Assembly: GCA_030267565.1 (NCBI GenBank)
Contig: BRXU01000001.1
Coordinates: 6,702,001 to 6,766,000, forward strand
Origin: Pleodorina starrii
Lineage: Eukaryota > Chlorophyta > Chlorophyceae > Chlamydomonadales > Volvocaceae
Length of the DNA stretch: 64,000 nt
Direction: 5' to 3'
The position numbers were made by a program, and so were the translations under genes. The notes below the pieces were generated by a model. It made no database searches and was not told where the DNA came from. It saw nothing but the letters and a program-made list of their open reading frames with translations. This document shows positions 35,500 to 44,830 of the stretch, one piece after another; the stretch's first letter is position 1, and each line of letters begins with the position of its first letter.

Positions 35500-38400
35500 A
35501 TGAAAGCCGTTTGCAAGCGCGTTTTGCATTTGACCGTGACTTCAAGAGGCCTCCTTTGGGGCTTAGGACAAGGATACATCGCGCTTCGCGAGATCGTGCG
35601 CAAGCGAGCACCTCCTTTCGCTCAGGCTCGGGCTGCACTCGCCAGCTGCCTTGCGACCGTAACTCCCCCGTGTTGGCACTCCCCGGCAGTTGTGGCAAGC
35701 CGTCCCAGTATCGCGTCGCGTTCAGGGCAGCATCGCGAATTCCCCACCCACCCAGCGCCCTTCCGCCGGGGGCTACACGCTATGCGCGCCGCGGCAGCGC
35801 CGGTCGCTGCCAGCGGCCCCAAGCCTGTGGCCACGACTCCGCGGCATAGACGCACGCGGGCCGTCGCTCGACCTGTGGCGGGCGGGGGAGACACGACCAG
35901 CCGCCCTGCGGTGGCGGCAAGCGCCGTGACGCCGCCTCCGTCCCCGCCGGCGCCGCAGCCCGACGCCATCCCCCCTGCGCCCGCGGCCGCCTCTCTCCCG
36001 CATCCTCTCCCTGCCGCCGCCGCACCAGCACCAGCACCAGCGGACACCACCACCACCACCACCACCAGCACCAGGGGGGGCAACGCGGAGCTCCTGGCGC
36101 GTCGCAAGCTGCGCGTGACAGCGGAAATCATCGAGGTGCGCCTTTTACACTGAACACGGCACCCGCGTGCACATGGTCGCACCGCATGGTCGCGCTGCCG
36201 CGCTGCGCTGCCGCGCTGCCCGTGCCTTTGCCACTTCCCCGCTGCGCCGCATCGCGTCACGTCACGTCGCGTCGCGTCCCCGGGCCGCTTGGGGACGCCG
36301 TACGGAACCCGGTTGGAACCCGTTTGTGATCCACGCTGCCAGCACCCGACACACGTGAGCGGGGGGCCAGTGGGGGCCCCATCCGCTCGTCCATCTGTCC
36401 ATTCGCCCGTCAATCCGTCCGTCCGTCTTCCCTCGCTTCCCCCCGCCGCTGCCCCCTGCTGCTACCCCCTGCCGCTGTTCCCAGGCGGCTCGCAAGGCTC
36501 GTGTGGCCGCCTCGCCCGATGAGATCCGCGCGGGGCTGGACACGCTGGAGTCGCTGGTGCCGGGCTTCACTCCCAACTTGGATACGCTCAAGGCGTCGGA
36601 GTGGGTGCGTGGGGTGGCTGGAGGGGTGGGGTGGCTGGAGGGGTGGGGTGGCTGGAGGGGTGGGGTAGCTGGAGGGGTGGGGTGGCTGGAGGGGTGGGGT
36701 GGGGCGGGGCGGGTAAGGGCGGGGCGAGGGGCCCTAGGCCACATTTGGTCGCAAGCGGAGTCTAGAGGGGTGGGACCACATTCGCCTCGCTCCCACCGAT
36801 CAGCCACGCATCCGCACACATCCCCGCCTCCCTCTCCCGCCGTTCCAGGCTCGTCTGGCCGCTGACGCGCCCTCCGTGGCCTCCAAGATCATCCTGCTCA
36901 AGAGCCACTACCCCCGCCTGGATCTCACCCGGGTGCTGGTCGCGACACCCAAGCTGCTGCTGCAGTCGCCGGAGCAGCTTGATAGGGCGGCGAGGCAGGT
37001 GGGTGGGCCGATGGGGGGGAGATGGAGATGGGGGGGAGGCGAGGGGGGAAGGCGGGGAGGTGGGGAGGGGTGGTAAGAAAAAAGAAGAAGCGTTTCGAGT
37101 AACCCACCGAGGCGCGGCTCCCTAGGCCCCCTTCCTAGGCCCCCTTCCTGGCGTGTCCTGACCCGGACTCTGCTGCTGCTGCTGCTGCGGGTACCGTCCG
37201 GTCAAGGGTGACGTCCTTCCGCGGGTGACGTACTTGTCGGCACCTGTCGGCTCAGAGAGTCCCACAACACGCCCCTCAAGTCCAGATCCAGATTCAGATC
37301 CAGATCCTGATCCAGCTCCCGGCCTCCTGCTGGAGCGTTGGACGGAGGACGGTCGGGTGGCGTGGCTACGAATGCACGAGAGCACGTGTGTGCGCTCTCT
37401 CTCTCTCTCACGCGCGCATAGCCGCGGGCGCGAGCGCGCGAGGTCGCGCTGTCGTGCGCTCCAGGGCTTGCTGCCCGTCGGAAACGCGTCCCGCCGCTCG
37501 AATCCCGCACCTAAGCACGGAGCTTTCCTGTGATAGCAACTCCCACATTGCGCTGCCCTGCCCTGCGCTGCCCTGCCCTGCGCTGCTCTGCCCTGCTCTG
37601 CCCTGCGCTGCGCTGCACTGCTCTGCCCACACCCGGCGACCCGTGGCGGCCCGCAGGTCCGCTCCCTGCTGTCTCGCGCTCGTGACGCGGAGCGGTTGCT
37701 TGCTGCTGAGCCGGCGCTGATGGAGCCCCGCGCGCTCATTTCGGTGCTCATCACCGTCACCAAGTGGTACTTCCTGGAGAAGGATCCCATCGAGGTGAGG
37801 TGAGGGGAGGGAGGGGAGGGGGGAATGGGAGGGAGAAGGGAGGGGAGGGGAGGGGAGGTGGGGGAGGGGAGGGGAGGGGGGAATGGGAGGGAGAAGGGAG
37901 GGCGGGAAGGGGGAGGGGAGGGCGGGAAGGTGAGGGGGGGGGGGAGCCGCGAAAGAACCGTTGGCGACGTTGGCGATCGAACCGCAGCAACGTGAGAGGC
38001 GAGGTGGGGAGGTGGGAAGTGGTTGCGGGGGGGAAGGGGCGCCTGGGGAAGTGGAGGGTGCGTTAGCGCCATTGGGCGATGACCTGTCACCACCTCTCAA
38101 TGCTCCGCCGCCGCCGTTCACGTTCCTGCAACCGGAGCTGGGGCCCCTCCTAGAGGTAGGGAGGGAGGTGGGGTCGGTCTTCCCAGCTGCGCTCAATCTC
38201 GCCAGCCCCCCTGACCGGCGCTGCTCGTGATCCCCCTCCCCCTCCCCTTCCCCCTCCCCCCCTCGGGTCCTCAGGTGCTGGAGGCCGACCCGGAGCTGGT
38301 ACGACGCGCGCAGGTAGGCTCGACCACGGCGGCTGCGTGTAACAACCGGCAATGCGCGCGCGCCTGCCAGTCCGCCAGCCCGCCAGCCTGTCTGTTGACC

Positions 38401-38759
38401 GGGGCTGACCGAGCATGTTGTCGCTGTGCACTTGCTGCAGCCACGCGCCAAACGCCGAGCGCGCATATGCCGGAGTTTCTTGCCCATTGGACCCACACGT
38501 GCACCATGTAAGGACAGCTGCTGGCCCGCTGGCGCTACCTCCCGTAACAAGGGTCTACTGGCCACTGACACAATCGCAATTAATCGCACACGCACGTGGA
38601 CATGCATGTGCACGTGCGCCCGTGCAGGACTACGACGTTCCGTTCGAGCCGGTGTACATGGACGACGAGGGAAACTGGACAGCGCCGCTGCTCAACTACC
38701 AGGAGAAGAGGACCGAGTGGCAAAAGTACATCGACCAGACGTTCTACAAGCAGCCGTAA
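35500..38759 (+). CDS. mTERF-like protein, probably organelle-targeted
   Basis: Six exons: 35500-36135, 36485-36604, 36849-36998, 37657-37794, 38275-38313, 38628-38759, about 404 residues. The first exon is long, rich in Ala/Arg/Pro/Ser and poor in acidic residues, as expected for an algal transit peptide. In-frame ATGs at 35500 and 35782 both fit as the start. The core shows the spaced helix-Pro pattern of mTERF repeats: VLVATPKLLLQSPEQL, RLLAAEPALMEPRAL and VLEADPELVRRA. The C-terminal exon is polar, with EPVYMDDEGNW and a KQP end. mTERF proteins bind organellar nucleic acid and act in transcription, splicing or ribosome assembly. Only about three repeats are visible, fewer than in most family members, so this may be a short or divergent member. 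The 39-base exon 5 is supported by phase only. Confidence 0.55.
36611..36695. repeat. 17-bp G-rich minisatellite, five copies
   Basis: Unit GGGGTGGCTGGAGGGGT repeated five times with one substitution (unit 4 has TAGCT), directly inside the 5' end of the intron after exon 2 of the mTERF-like gene. The four G-runs per unit pair could fold as quadruplex in the transcript. Confidence 0.9.
37795..37945. repeat. Purine tract with dense G-runs
   Basis: About 150 bases of GGAGGGGAGGG-type sequence immediately after the exon 4 donor of the mTERF-like gene. It is strongly strand-asymmetric, with almost no pyrimidines on the plus strand, and is a candidate G-quadruplex or triplex region in the nascent transcript. 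Confidence 0.8.
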
Positions 38760-39550
38760 TGTACTACAGTACGACATGACGACGTGACCGACCGACCGAT
38801 CGACCGACCGACCGACCCGCGGGTCGGTCGCTGATTTTCGGCCCGCCGTGGACAGCGCGCGAGCGTTTGTGTAGATGTGTACTTTACAGATCTTGTATAC
38901 TTTTATATTCGCGAAGCTCAGCTTCGATTCGTTTGTTGGTGAGCACGATGACAGGCGGGGTGGTTCTACAGAAGTGCTTAAGTGGGGTTTTAGGGTTGTT
39001 TTAGGGGTTTCGCTACTCCGCCCTGGGTTTCGCATGATGGGACGGTTGGGGGCAGAGGAGGGTGCAGGATGGACTAAGGGCTGGGGGCCATCTGGGCCTT
39101 TGCAATCGCCCGGAAGGTCAGTCCCCGGAAGCTGCTCCGAAGCTGCTCGCAACGCCGCCGCCGCCCCGTTTGTGATCTGATTTTTTTTGCATGCTTACCC
39201 CGAAGACGCACACGTATTCATGGCTGGTGGTTGTGGTTGCTGTTGTTGTCGTTGTGGCTGTGGACTCCAGATCCTCAGATCCTCGGAAGGATAGAGCCAG
39301 TGGGCCAGCAGCAGTGGGCCGTGCTTTGCCGTTGTTGTCGAGGTTGTTTGTTATTATTGTTGTTTTTACCTGGTTGGTTGGTTGGTTGATGTGGGGGCAA
39401 AGGTCGGTTTGGGGGACAGGAAGCGCCAAGGGGGGGGGCGCACCAGCCGCAGCACTGTACCGCAAGGTCCGCGACGTGCTCGTGTGTGTAGATGTGTGTG
39501 TGTGTGGCTGTGTGTGTGGCTGTGTGTGTACATGTGTGTGCATGTGTCTC
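38760..39550. other. 3' flank of the mTERF-like gene and GT-rich LINE target region
   Basis: Contains a run of GACC units at 38785-38818 ending in a perfect 22-bp palindrome (38809-38830) about 50 bases after the stop codon. Two TTTTAGGG telomere-type units follow at 38988-38995 and 38999-39006. A TG microsatellite at about 39478-39545 directly abuts the LINE array. No gene is visible. Confidence 0.6.
38809..38830. repeat. 22-bp perfect palindrome centred on CCCGCGGG
   Basis: Both arms of 11 bases match exactly around the centre at 38819/38820. It includes one of the dispersed GACCCNNGGGTC motifs (38814-38825). Its place 50 bases past a stop codon would suit a transcript 3' hairpin, but the motif also occurs inside exons elsewhere. 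Confidence 0.85.
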
Positions 39551-42200
39551 GTTACAGTATCTGACCGGGCCCTGACGCTGGCCAGGGGCTGCTAACCCAG
39601 CCCCGACGGAAAGACCGCCTAAGCACTCTCCCCCTTGCGGTGGGAGAAGGGCGTGAGGGGCCGCTACCCCCTCCTGCTCGACGCAGAGCTGGCTGCGCCG
39701 TACACCCGTAGGCTGCGTCGTACACCCCATATACGGGTGTACGGCGCAGCGGCTCCCCAAAGGCTTGAGCTCACAGCCTGCCATATACGGCAGCTGGGCC
39801 CTTCGTCCGCACAAACAGCAGTCGCGCCGGCGCGCTACGCGGCGCCCGCGCTGTCCTGCCCGCCCTGAAGTCCTTGCAGCGCCGGGGCGCCCGACCGGCC
39901 TGCTACCGGCTGGCGGTGCTCCTCTAGGCGCGAAAACAAAGCGCTGAGAACCTGCCCCGAGCTTGGTTCGGCTCGTGGGCGGTCAGCACCAAAGGAGAAC
40001 CCAAGACAGCGCGCGTCCTACCCCTGCTACTACTCCTACTACGACGGCCCCGGAGAGGCCGGGGGGTGGCCCCTAGAGGCCGAGCTCCAGAGCTCCGCTT
40101 GGCCTCGAGGCGGCAGGAGGTCGGGCGCGGGCCTTGCGGCAGCGGGCTAGGTGACGGGGCTATAGTTCGCACTAGGCGGCACCTCGCCAACTCGCCTCAC
40201 TCTCGCTATACCCGCTCCCTAAAGCCTCCCTCGCCTACAAAAGGCAGCCCGCGGCGGTCTCTGCACCCTAAGTCCTCTCGGACCCAAAGGAACCCCCCCT
40301 CATCCCCTCCTCTCACGCCTCCCTGCCTCGACGCCCTAAGTTCCCTCCCTCACCCCTAAAGCCCCTTCATCCCCTCACTCCACGACCCCTCCCTCTCCCT
40401 CCATACCCATCCCTGCGTGCTGCACACACTGAATGTGGCCGTTGACCACCGCCAGGATGGGGTGGTCAGGCCCTACCCCCTCCCATCCCCGCCTTGGCAC
40501 GTCTAGCTCCGCAAACCCCCGCACACGCTGCCAAAAATCTAGTGCTGCGCGCGCCTTGGCCACCTCGACTGGGTCTGGGGCGTCCGGGGCGGTGGGTGAG
40601 TTCCTGACTGCCCACAGCCCCACGCGCGCCCGTTCCATGGCCGTGAGTGCCGCCAGGCAGATCACGTCCCACACGCACTGCTGCACGCCTGGCGGTGGCT
40701 CCGCCAGCCACACGTTTGCCCGGGTGATGGGCCCGGGCACGTGGGCGGCGATCTGCTGCACCACCGCTTGCGCCACCGGGCACTCCCAGAAGTGGTGTGC
40801 ACGCGGCGAGCATGCGTGTGGGCCGGCTCCCCCGTACGCGCCGCACTTGCATTGTTCTGGTGCTGCTCCCCTGATGTGGCTGTTGCCGGGAAGCGGCACG
40901 CCGTCCTGTGCCAGCCGCCAGAGCGTCTCAAAGTGTTCGCGCTCCCATTTGATGGGCCACATTCGCCGGAGCATTGCCAGTACACTTGCTGCTGGCGCCA
41001 CTTCGGCGGCGGCTGGCTGATGTCCCGGTGGGTGGGCTCCTGCTGCTGCTGCCGTCGCTGCGGGCTGCTCCCGGGCTTCCCGCTCGTAGGCTGCGTGCAG
41101 GCGGGCCCGGCGCTCCGTTACCGGCTGCATCTGCATTTGGGTGGCTTGGCGGACGGAGAGGTCGCGCAGCTTGATGCTGAGTGACCCCCCAAACCGCCAG
41201 CCCACCCGCCCCACGAACCGAGCTCGTATCGTCTCCTCCGTATCCAGCCCTGCCGCGCGTTCCGGGTGCGCCAGCACCGTCGCTGCTGCTGCACGCCATT
41301 CCGGGCTAATATCCGCCGTGAGGCGGTTGATGGCGTCGATGGTCGTCGTCCGCCTGAAGCCTGTCAGGTCGCTGGGGTCAAGGTTGGCTGTTACCCAGGC
41401 CTCCCACTCGCCAGCTGCTCGCGGGGCGGATGCGGCGGCCTGCGTCACCCTCATTAGGTCACCCACCGTGCGCAACGCCCTGCATGCCGCCAGACGCCTG
41501 TGGCGGCTCTCTAGTCCTGGCCTAGGAAGCGGGTTGGGAGCCATGTCCCAGTCCTCCTCCTCGGGCGCGAAGTCTGGATCTGCCGCCTGCGCGTCCGCTG
41601 CATCCCCCGCTTCCGCTGCCCCGCTGGTCGGTTGCGCACCGTTCGGCAAAAGGGGGTTGCCCCAAAGCGGGATATTAAGGCACCAGTCCCCGGCGGCCGG
41701 CAGTGGCGTCGTGTCAACATCTTGCACGGGGGGGAGGTAGCTGAGGGCGACGAGGAGTGTCGTGACGTCTGCGGGCAGGGGGTCTGTTCCTGGGTGGGGC
41801 ATCCCTCCCTGCGCCACACCCGTGGTGAGCACGGATCCGGGGCTCAGCAGCGGGTGGTAGCCACGGAGCAGCTGGGCGAACGTTCGTACCGACGAGTGGG
41901 CGTTGTCTGCTGGCTGGCTGGCGGTCCGGGCGAGCTTGGCCGCCTTCACCGCCTCCCGTGCGCGGGTGTGCAGGGTGAGCGGCAGCAGCCCGCATCCGCC
42001 GTCTCGCGCCGCGCCCCACATGAGCTGCCCTGGGAGGCCGGTGAGGCGCTGACATGGCTGCATGGGGCTGACCCTGCGGTCGCCTGCCTGTGCTGCCCAT
42101 CTCTCCACCTGGCGGGCCTCTTCCCCCCCTCCTCGGAAGCGCCATGTGTGTGTGTGTGGCTGTGTGTGCATGTGTGTGTACACAACTCTCCGTGTGTGTC
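39551..42200 (-). mobile_element. 5'-truncated non-LTR retrotransposon, array copy 1
   Basis: First of three head-to-tail units. Read on the minus strand the unit begins in a CA-rich linker, carries a 602-codon frame, then about 820 bases of non-coding 3' region, and ends in ACTGTAAC next to a TG microsatellite. The 3' region holds a short palindromic segment with CCCGTATACGGG-like arms. This copy is 2650 bases, 20 longer than copy 2. The extra bases are a duplicated GTACACCCGTAGG-type segment at about 39694-39713. It is the most diverged of the three. No reverse transcriptase core is present, so the unit cannot move by itself. Confidence 0.8.
40375..42183 (-). CDS. Non-LTR retrotransposon ORF2 C-terminal part (zf-RVT-like), copy 1
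   Basis: 602 codons, uninterrupted. The first 13 residues (MYTHMHTQPHTHT) come from the CA microsatellite at the unit junction, so this start codon is probably fortuitous. GGCGLLPLTLHTRAR looks like the segment that follows a reverse transcriptase. Near the C-terminus, FETLWRLAQDGVPLPGNSHIRG leads into a Cys/His knuckle (CKCG, then HHFWECPVAQ). From memory this matches the zinc-binding reverse-transcriptase-associated domain (zf-RVT) of plant and algal LINEs. No polymerase or endonuclease motif is present. All three copies keep the frame open, which argues for recent origin and does not show function. Confidence 0.75.
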   Translation of the reverse strand: MYTHMHTQPHTHTWRFRGGGEEARQVERWAAQAGDRRVSPMQPCQRLTGLPGQLMWGAARDGGCGLLPLTLHTRAREAVKAAKLARTASQPADNAHSSVRTFAQLLRGYHPLLSPGSVLTTGVAQGGMPHPGTDPLPADVTTLLVALSYLPPVQDVDTTPLPAAGDWCLNIPLWGNPLLPNGAQPTSGAAEAGDAADAQAADPDFAPEEEDWDMAPNPLPRPGLESRHRRLAACRALRTVGDLMRVTQAAASAPRAAGEWEAWVTANLDPSDLTGFRRTTTIDAINRLTADISPEWRAAAATVLAHPERAAGLDTEETIRARFVGRVGWRFGGSLSIKLRDLSVRQATQMQMQPVTERRARLHAAYEREAREQPAATAAAAGAHPPGHQPAAAEVAPAASVLAMLRRMWPIKWEREHFETLWRLAQDGVPLPGNSHIRGAAPEQCKCGAYGGAGPHACSPRAHHFWECPVAQAVVQQIAAHVPGPITRANVWLAEPPPGVQQCVWDVICLAALTAMERARVGLWAVRNSPTAPDAPDPVEVAKARAALDFWQRVRGFAELDVPRRGWEGVGPDHPILAVVNGHIQCVQHAGMGMEGEGGVVE

Positions 42201-44830
42201 GTTACAGTATCTGACCGGGCCCTGACGCTGGCCAGGGGCTGCTAACCCAGCCCCGACGGAAAGACCGCCTAAGCACTCTCCCCCTTGCGGTGGGAGAAGG
42301 GCGTGAGGGGCCGCTACCCCCTCCTGCTCGACGCAGAGCTGGCTGCGTCATACACCCCATATACGGGTGTACGGCGCAGCGGCTCCCCAAAGGCTTGAGC
42401 TCACAGCCTGCCTTATACGGCAGCTGGGCCCTTCGTCCGCACAAACAGCAGTCGCGCCGGCGCACTACGCGGCGCCCGCGCTGTCCTGCCCGCCCTGAAG
42501 TCCTTGCAGCGCCGGGGCGCCCGGCCGGCCTGCTACCGGCTGGCGGTGCTCCTCTAGGCGCGAAAACAAAGCGCTGAGAACCTGCCCCGAGCTTGGTCCG
42601 GCTCGTGGGCGGTCAGCACCAAAGGAGAACCCAAGACAGCGCGCGCCCTACCCCTACTACTACTCCTACTACGACGGCCCCGGAGAGGCCGGGGGGTGGC
42701 CCCTAGAGGCCGAGCTCCAGAGCGCCGCTTGGCCTCGACGCGGCAGGAGGTCGGGAGCGGGCCTTGCGGCAGCGGGCTAGGTGACGGAGCTATAGTTCGC
42801 ACTAGGCGGCACCTCGCCAACTCGCCTCACTCTCGCTATACCCGCTCCCTAAAGCCTCCCTCGCCTACAAAAGGCAGCCCGCGGCGGTCTCTGCACCCTA
42901 AGTCCTCTCGGACCCAAAGGAACCCCCCCACCTCCCCTCCTCTCACGCCTCCCTGCCTCGACGCCCTAAGTTCCCTCCCTCACCCCTAAAGCCCCTTCAT
43001 ACCCTCACTCCACGACCCCTCCCTCTCCCTCCATACCCATCCCTGCGTGCTGCACACACTGAAAGTGGCCGTTGACCACCGCCAGGATGGGATGGTCAGG
43101 CCCTACCCCCTCCCATCCCCGCCTTGGCACGTCTAGCTCCGCAAACCCCCGCACACGCTGCCAAAAATCTAGCGCTGCGCGCGCCTTGGCCACCTCGACT
43201 GGGTCTGGGGCATCCGGGGCGGTAGGCGAGTTCCTGACTGCCCACAGCCCCACGCGCGCCCGTTCCATGGCCGTGAGTGCCGCCAGGCAGATCACGTCCC
43301 ACACGCACTGCTGCACGCCTGGCGGTGGCTCCGCCAGCCACACGTTTGCCCGGGTGATGGGCCCGGGCACGTGGGCGGCGATCTGCTGCACCACCGCTTG
43401 CGCCACCGGGCACTCCCAGAAGTGGTGTGCACGCGGCGAGCATGCGTGTGGGTCGGCTGCCCCGTACGCGCCGCACTTGCATTGTTCTGGTGCCGCTCCC
43501 CTGATGTGGCTGTTGCCGGGGAGCGGCACGCCGTCCTGTGCCAACCGCCAGAGCGTCTCAAAGTGTTCGCGCTCCCATTTGATGGGCCACATTCGCCGGA
43601 GCATTGCCAGTACGCCTGCTGCTGGCGCCACTTCGGCGGCGGCTGGCTGATGTCCCGGCGGGTGGGCTCCTGCTGTTGCTGCTGCCGCTGCGGGTTGCTC
43701 CCGGGCTTCCCGCTCGTAGGCTGCGTGCAGGCGGGCTCGGCGCTCCGTTACTGGCTGCATCTGCAGTTGAGTGGCTTGGCGGACGGAGAGGTCGCGCAGC
43801 TTGATGCTGAGTGACCCCCCAAACCGCCAGCCCACCCGCCTCACGAACCGAGCTCGTATCGTCTCCTCCGTATCCAGCCCTGTCGCGCGTTCCGGGTGCG
43901 CCAGCACCGTCGCTGCTGCTGCACGCCATTCCGGGCTAATATCCGCCGTGAGGCGGTTGATGGCGTCGATGGTCGTCGTCCGCCTGAAGCCTGTCGGGTC
44001 GCTGGGGTCAAGGTTGGCTGTTACCCAGGCCTCCCACTCGCCAGCTGCTCGCGGGGCGGATGCGGCGGCCTGCGTCACCCTCATTAGGTCACCCACCGTG
44101 CGCAACGCCCTGCATGCCGCCAGACGCCTGTGGCGGCTCTCTAGTCCTGGCCTAGGAAGCGGGTTGGGAGCCATGTCCCAGTCCTCCTCCTCGGGCGCGA
44201 AGTCTGGATCTGCCGCCTGCGCGTCCGCTGCATCCCCCGCTTCCGCTGCCCCGCTGGTCGGTTGCGCACCGTTCGGCAAAAGGGGGTTGCCCCAAAGCGG
44301 GATATTAAGGCACCAGTCCCCGGCGGCCGGCAGTGGCGTCGTGTCAACATCTTGCACGGGGGGGAGGTAGCTGAGGGCGACGAGGAGTGTCGTGACGTCT
44401 GCGGGCAGGGGGTCTGTTCCTGGGTGGGGCATCCCTCCCTGCGCCACACCCGTGGTGAGCACGGATCCGGGGCTCAGCAGCGGGTGGTAGCCACGGAGCA
44501 GCTGGGCGAACGTTCGTACCGACGAGTGGGCGTTGTCTGCTGGCTGGCTGGCGGTCCGGGCGAGCTTGGCCGCCTTCACCGCCTCCCGTGCGCGGGTGTG
44601 CAGGGTGAGCGGCAGCAGCCCGCATCCGCCGTCTCGCGCCGCGCCCCACATGAGCTGCCCTGGGAGGCCGGTGAGGCGCTGACATGGCTGCATGGGGCTG
44701 ACCCTGCGGTCGCCTGCCTGTGCTGCCCATCTCTCCACCTGGCGGGCCTCTTCCCCCCCTCCTCGGAAGCGCCATGTGTGTGTGTGTGGCTGTGTGTGCA
44801 TGTGTGTGTACACAACTCTCCGTGTGTGTC
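42201..44830 (-). mobile_element. 5'-truncated non-LTR retrotransposon, array copy 2
   Basis: Second unit, 2630 bases. Its junction with copy 1 contains 64 bases of GT-rich linker identical to the linker between copies 2 and 3. This shows that the array grew by duplication of a whole unit plus linker. I noticed only three base differences from copy 3 in the coding part (43459 against 46089, and two near 44180 against 46810). Confidence 0.85.
43005..44813 (-). CDS. Non-LTR retrotransposon ORF2 C-terminal part, copy 2
   Basis: Same 602-codon frame as copy 1, again opening in the CA-derived MYTHMH... stretch. It differs from copy 1 at scattered residues, for example GAADPHAC against GGAGPHAC next to the zinc knuckle. 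The knuckle cysteines and histidines are all retained. Confidence 0.75.
   Translation of the reverse strand: MYTHMHTQPHTHTWRFRGGGEEARQVERWAAQAGDRRVSPMQPCQRLTGLPGQLMWGAARDGGCGLLPLTLHTRAREAVKAAKLARTASQPADNAHSSVRTFAQLLRGYHPLLSPGSVLTTGVAQGGMPHPGTDPLPADVTTLLVALSYLPPVQDVDTTPLPAAGDWCLNIPLWGNPLLPNGAQPTSGAAEAGDAADAQAADPDFAPEEEDWDMAPNPLPRPGLESRHRRLAACRALRTVGDLMRVTQAAASAPRAAGEWEAWVTANLDPSDPTGFRRTTTIDAINRLTADISPEWRAAAATVLAHPERATGLDTEETIRARFVRRVGWRFGGSLSIKLRDLSVRQATQLQMQPVTERRARLHAAYEREAREQPAAAAATAGAHPPGHQPAAAEVAPAAGVLAMLRRMWPIKWEREHFETLWRLAQDGVPLPGNSHIRGAAPEQCKCGAYGAADPHACSPRAHHFWECPVAQAVVQQIAAHVPGPITRANVWLAEPPPGVQQCVWDVICLAALTAMERARVGLWAVRNSPTAPDAPDPVEVAKARAALDFWQRVRGFAELDVPRRGWEGVGPDHPILAVVNGHFQCVQHAGMGMEGEGGVVE

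Noticed and set aside
35231..35503. 90-codon gene upstream of the mTERF-like gene
   Set aside because: No recognisable motif; may be an upstream open frame, but evidence is insufficient.
38100..38155. Extra exon of the mTERF-like gene (FLQPELGPLLE before a GTAGGG donor)
   Set aside because: Exons 4 and 5 already join in phase with continuous VLEADPELV sequence, and no acceptor with matching phase is evident before it.
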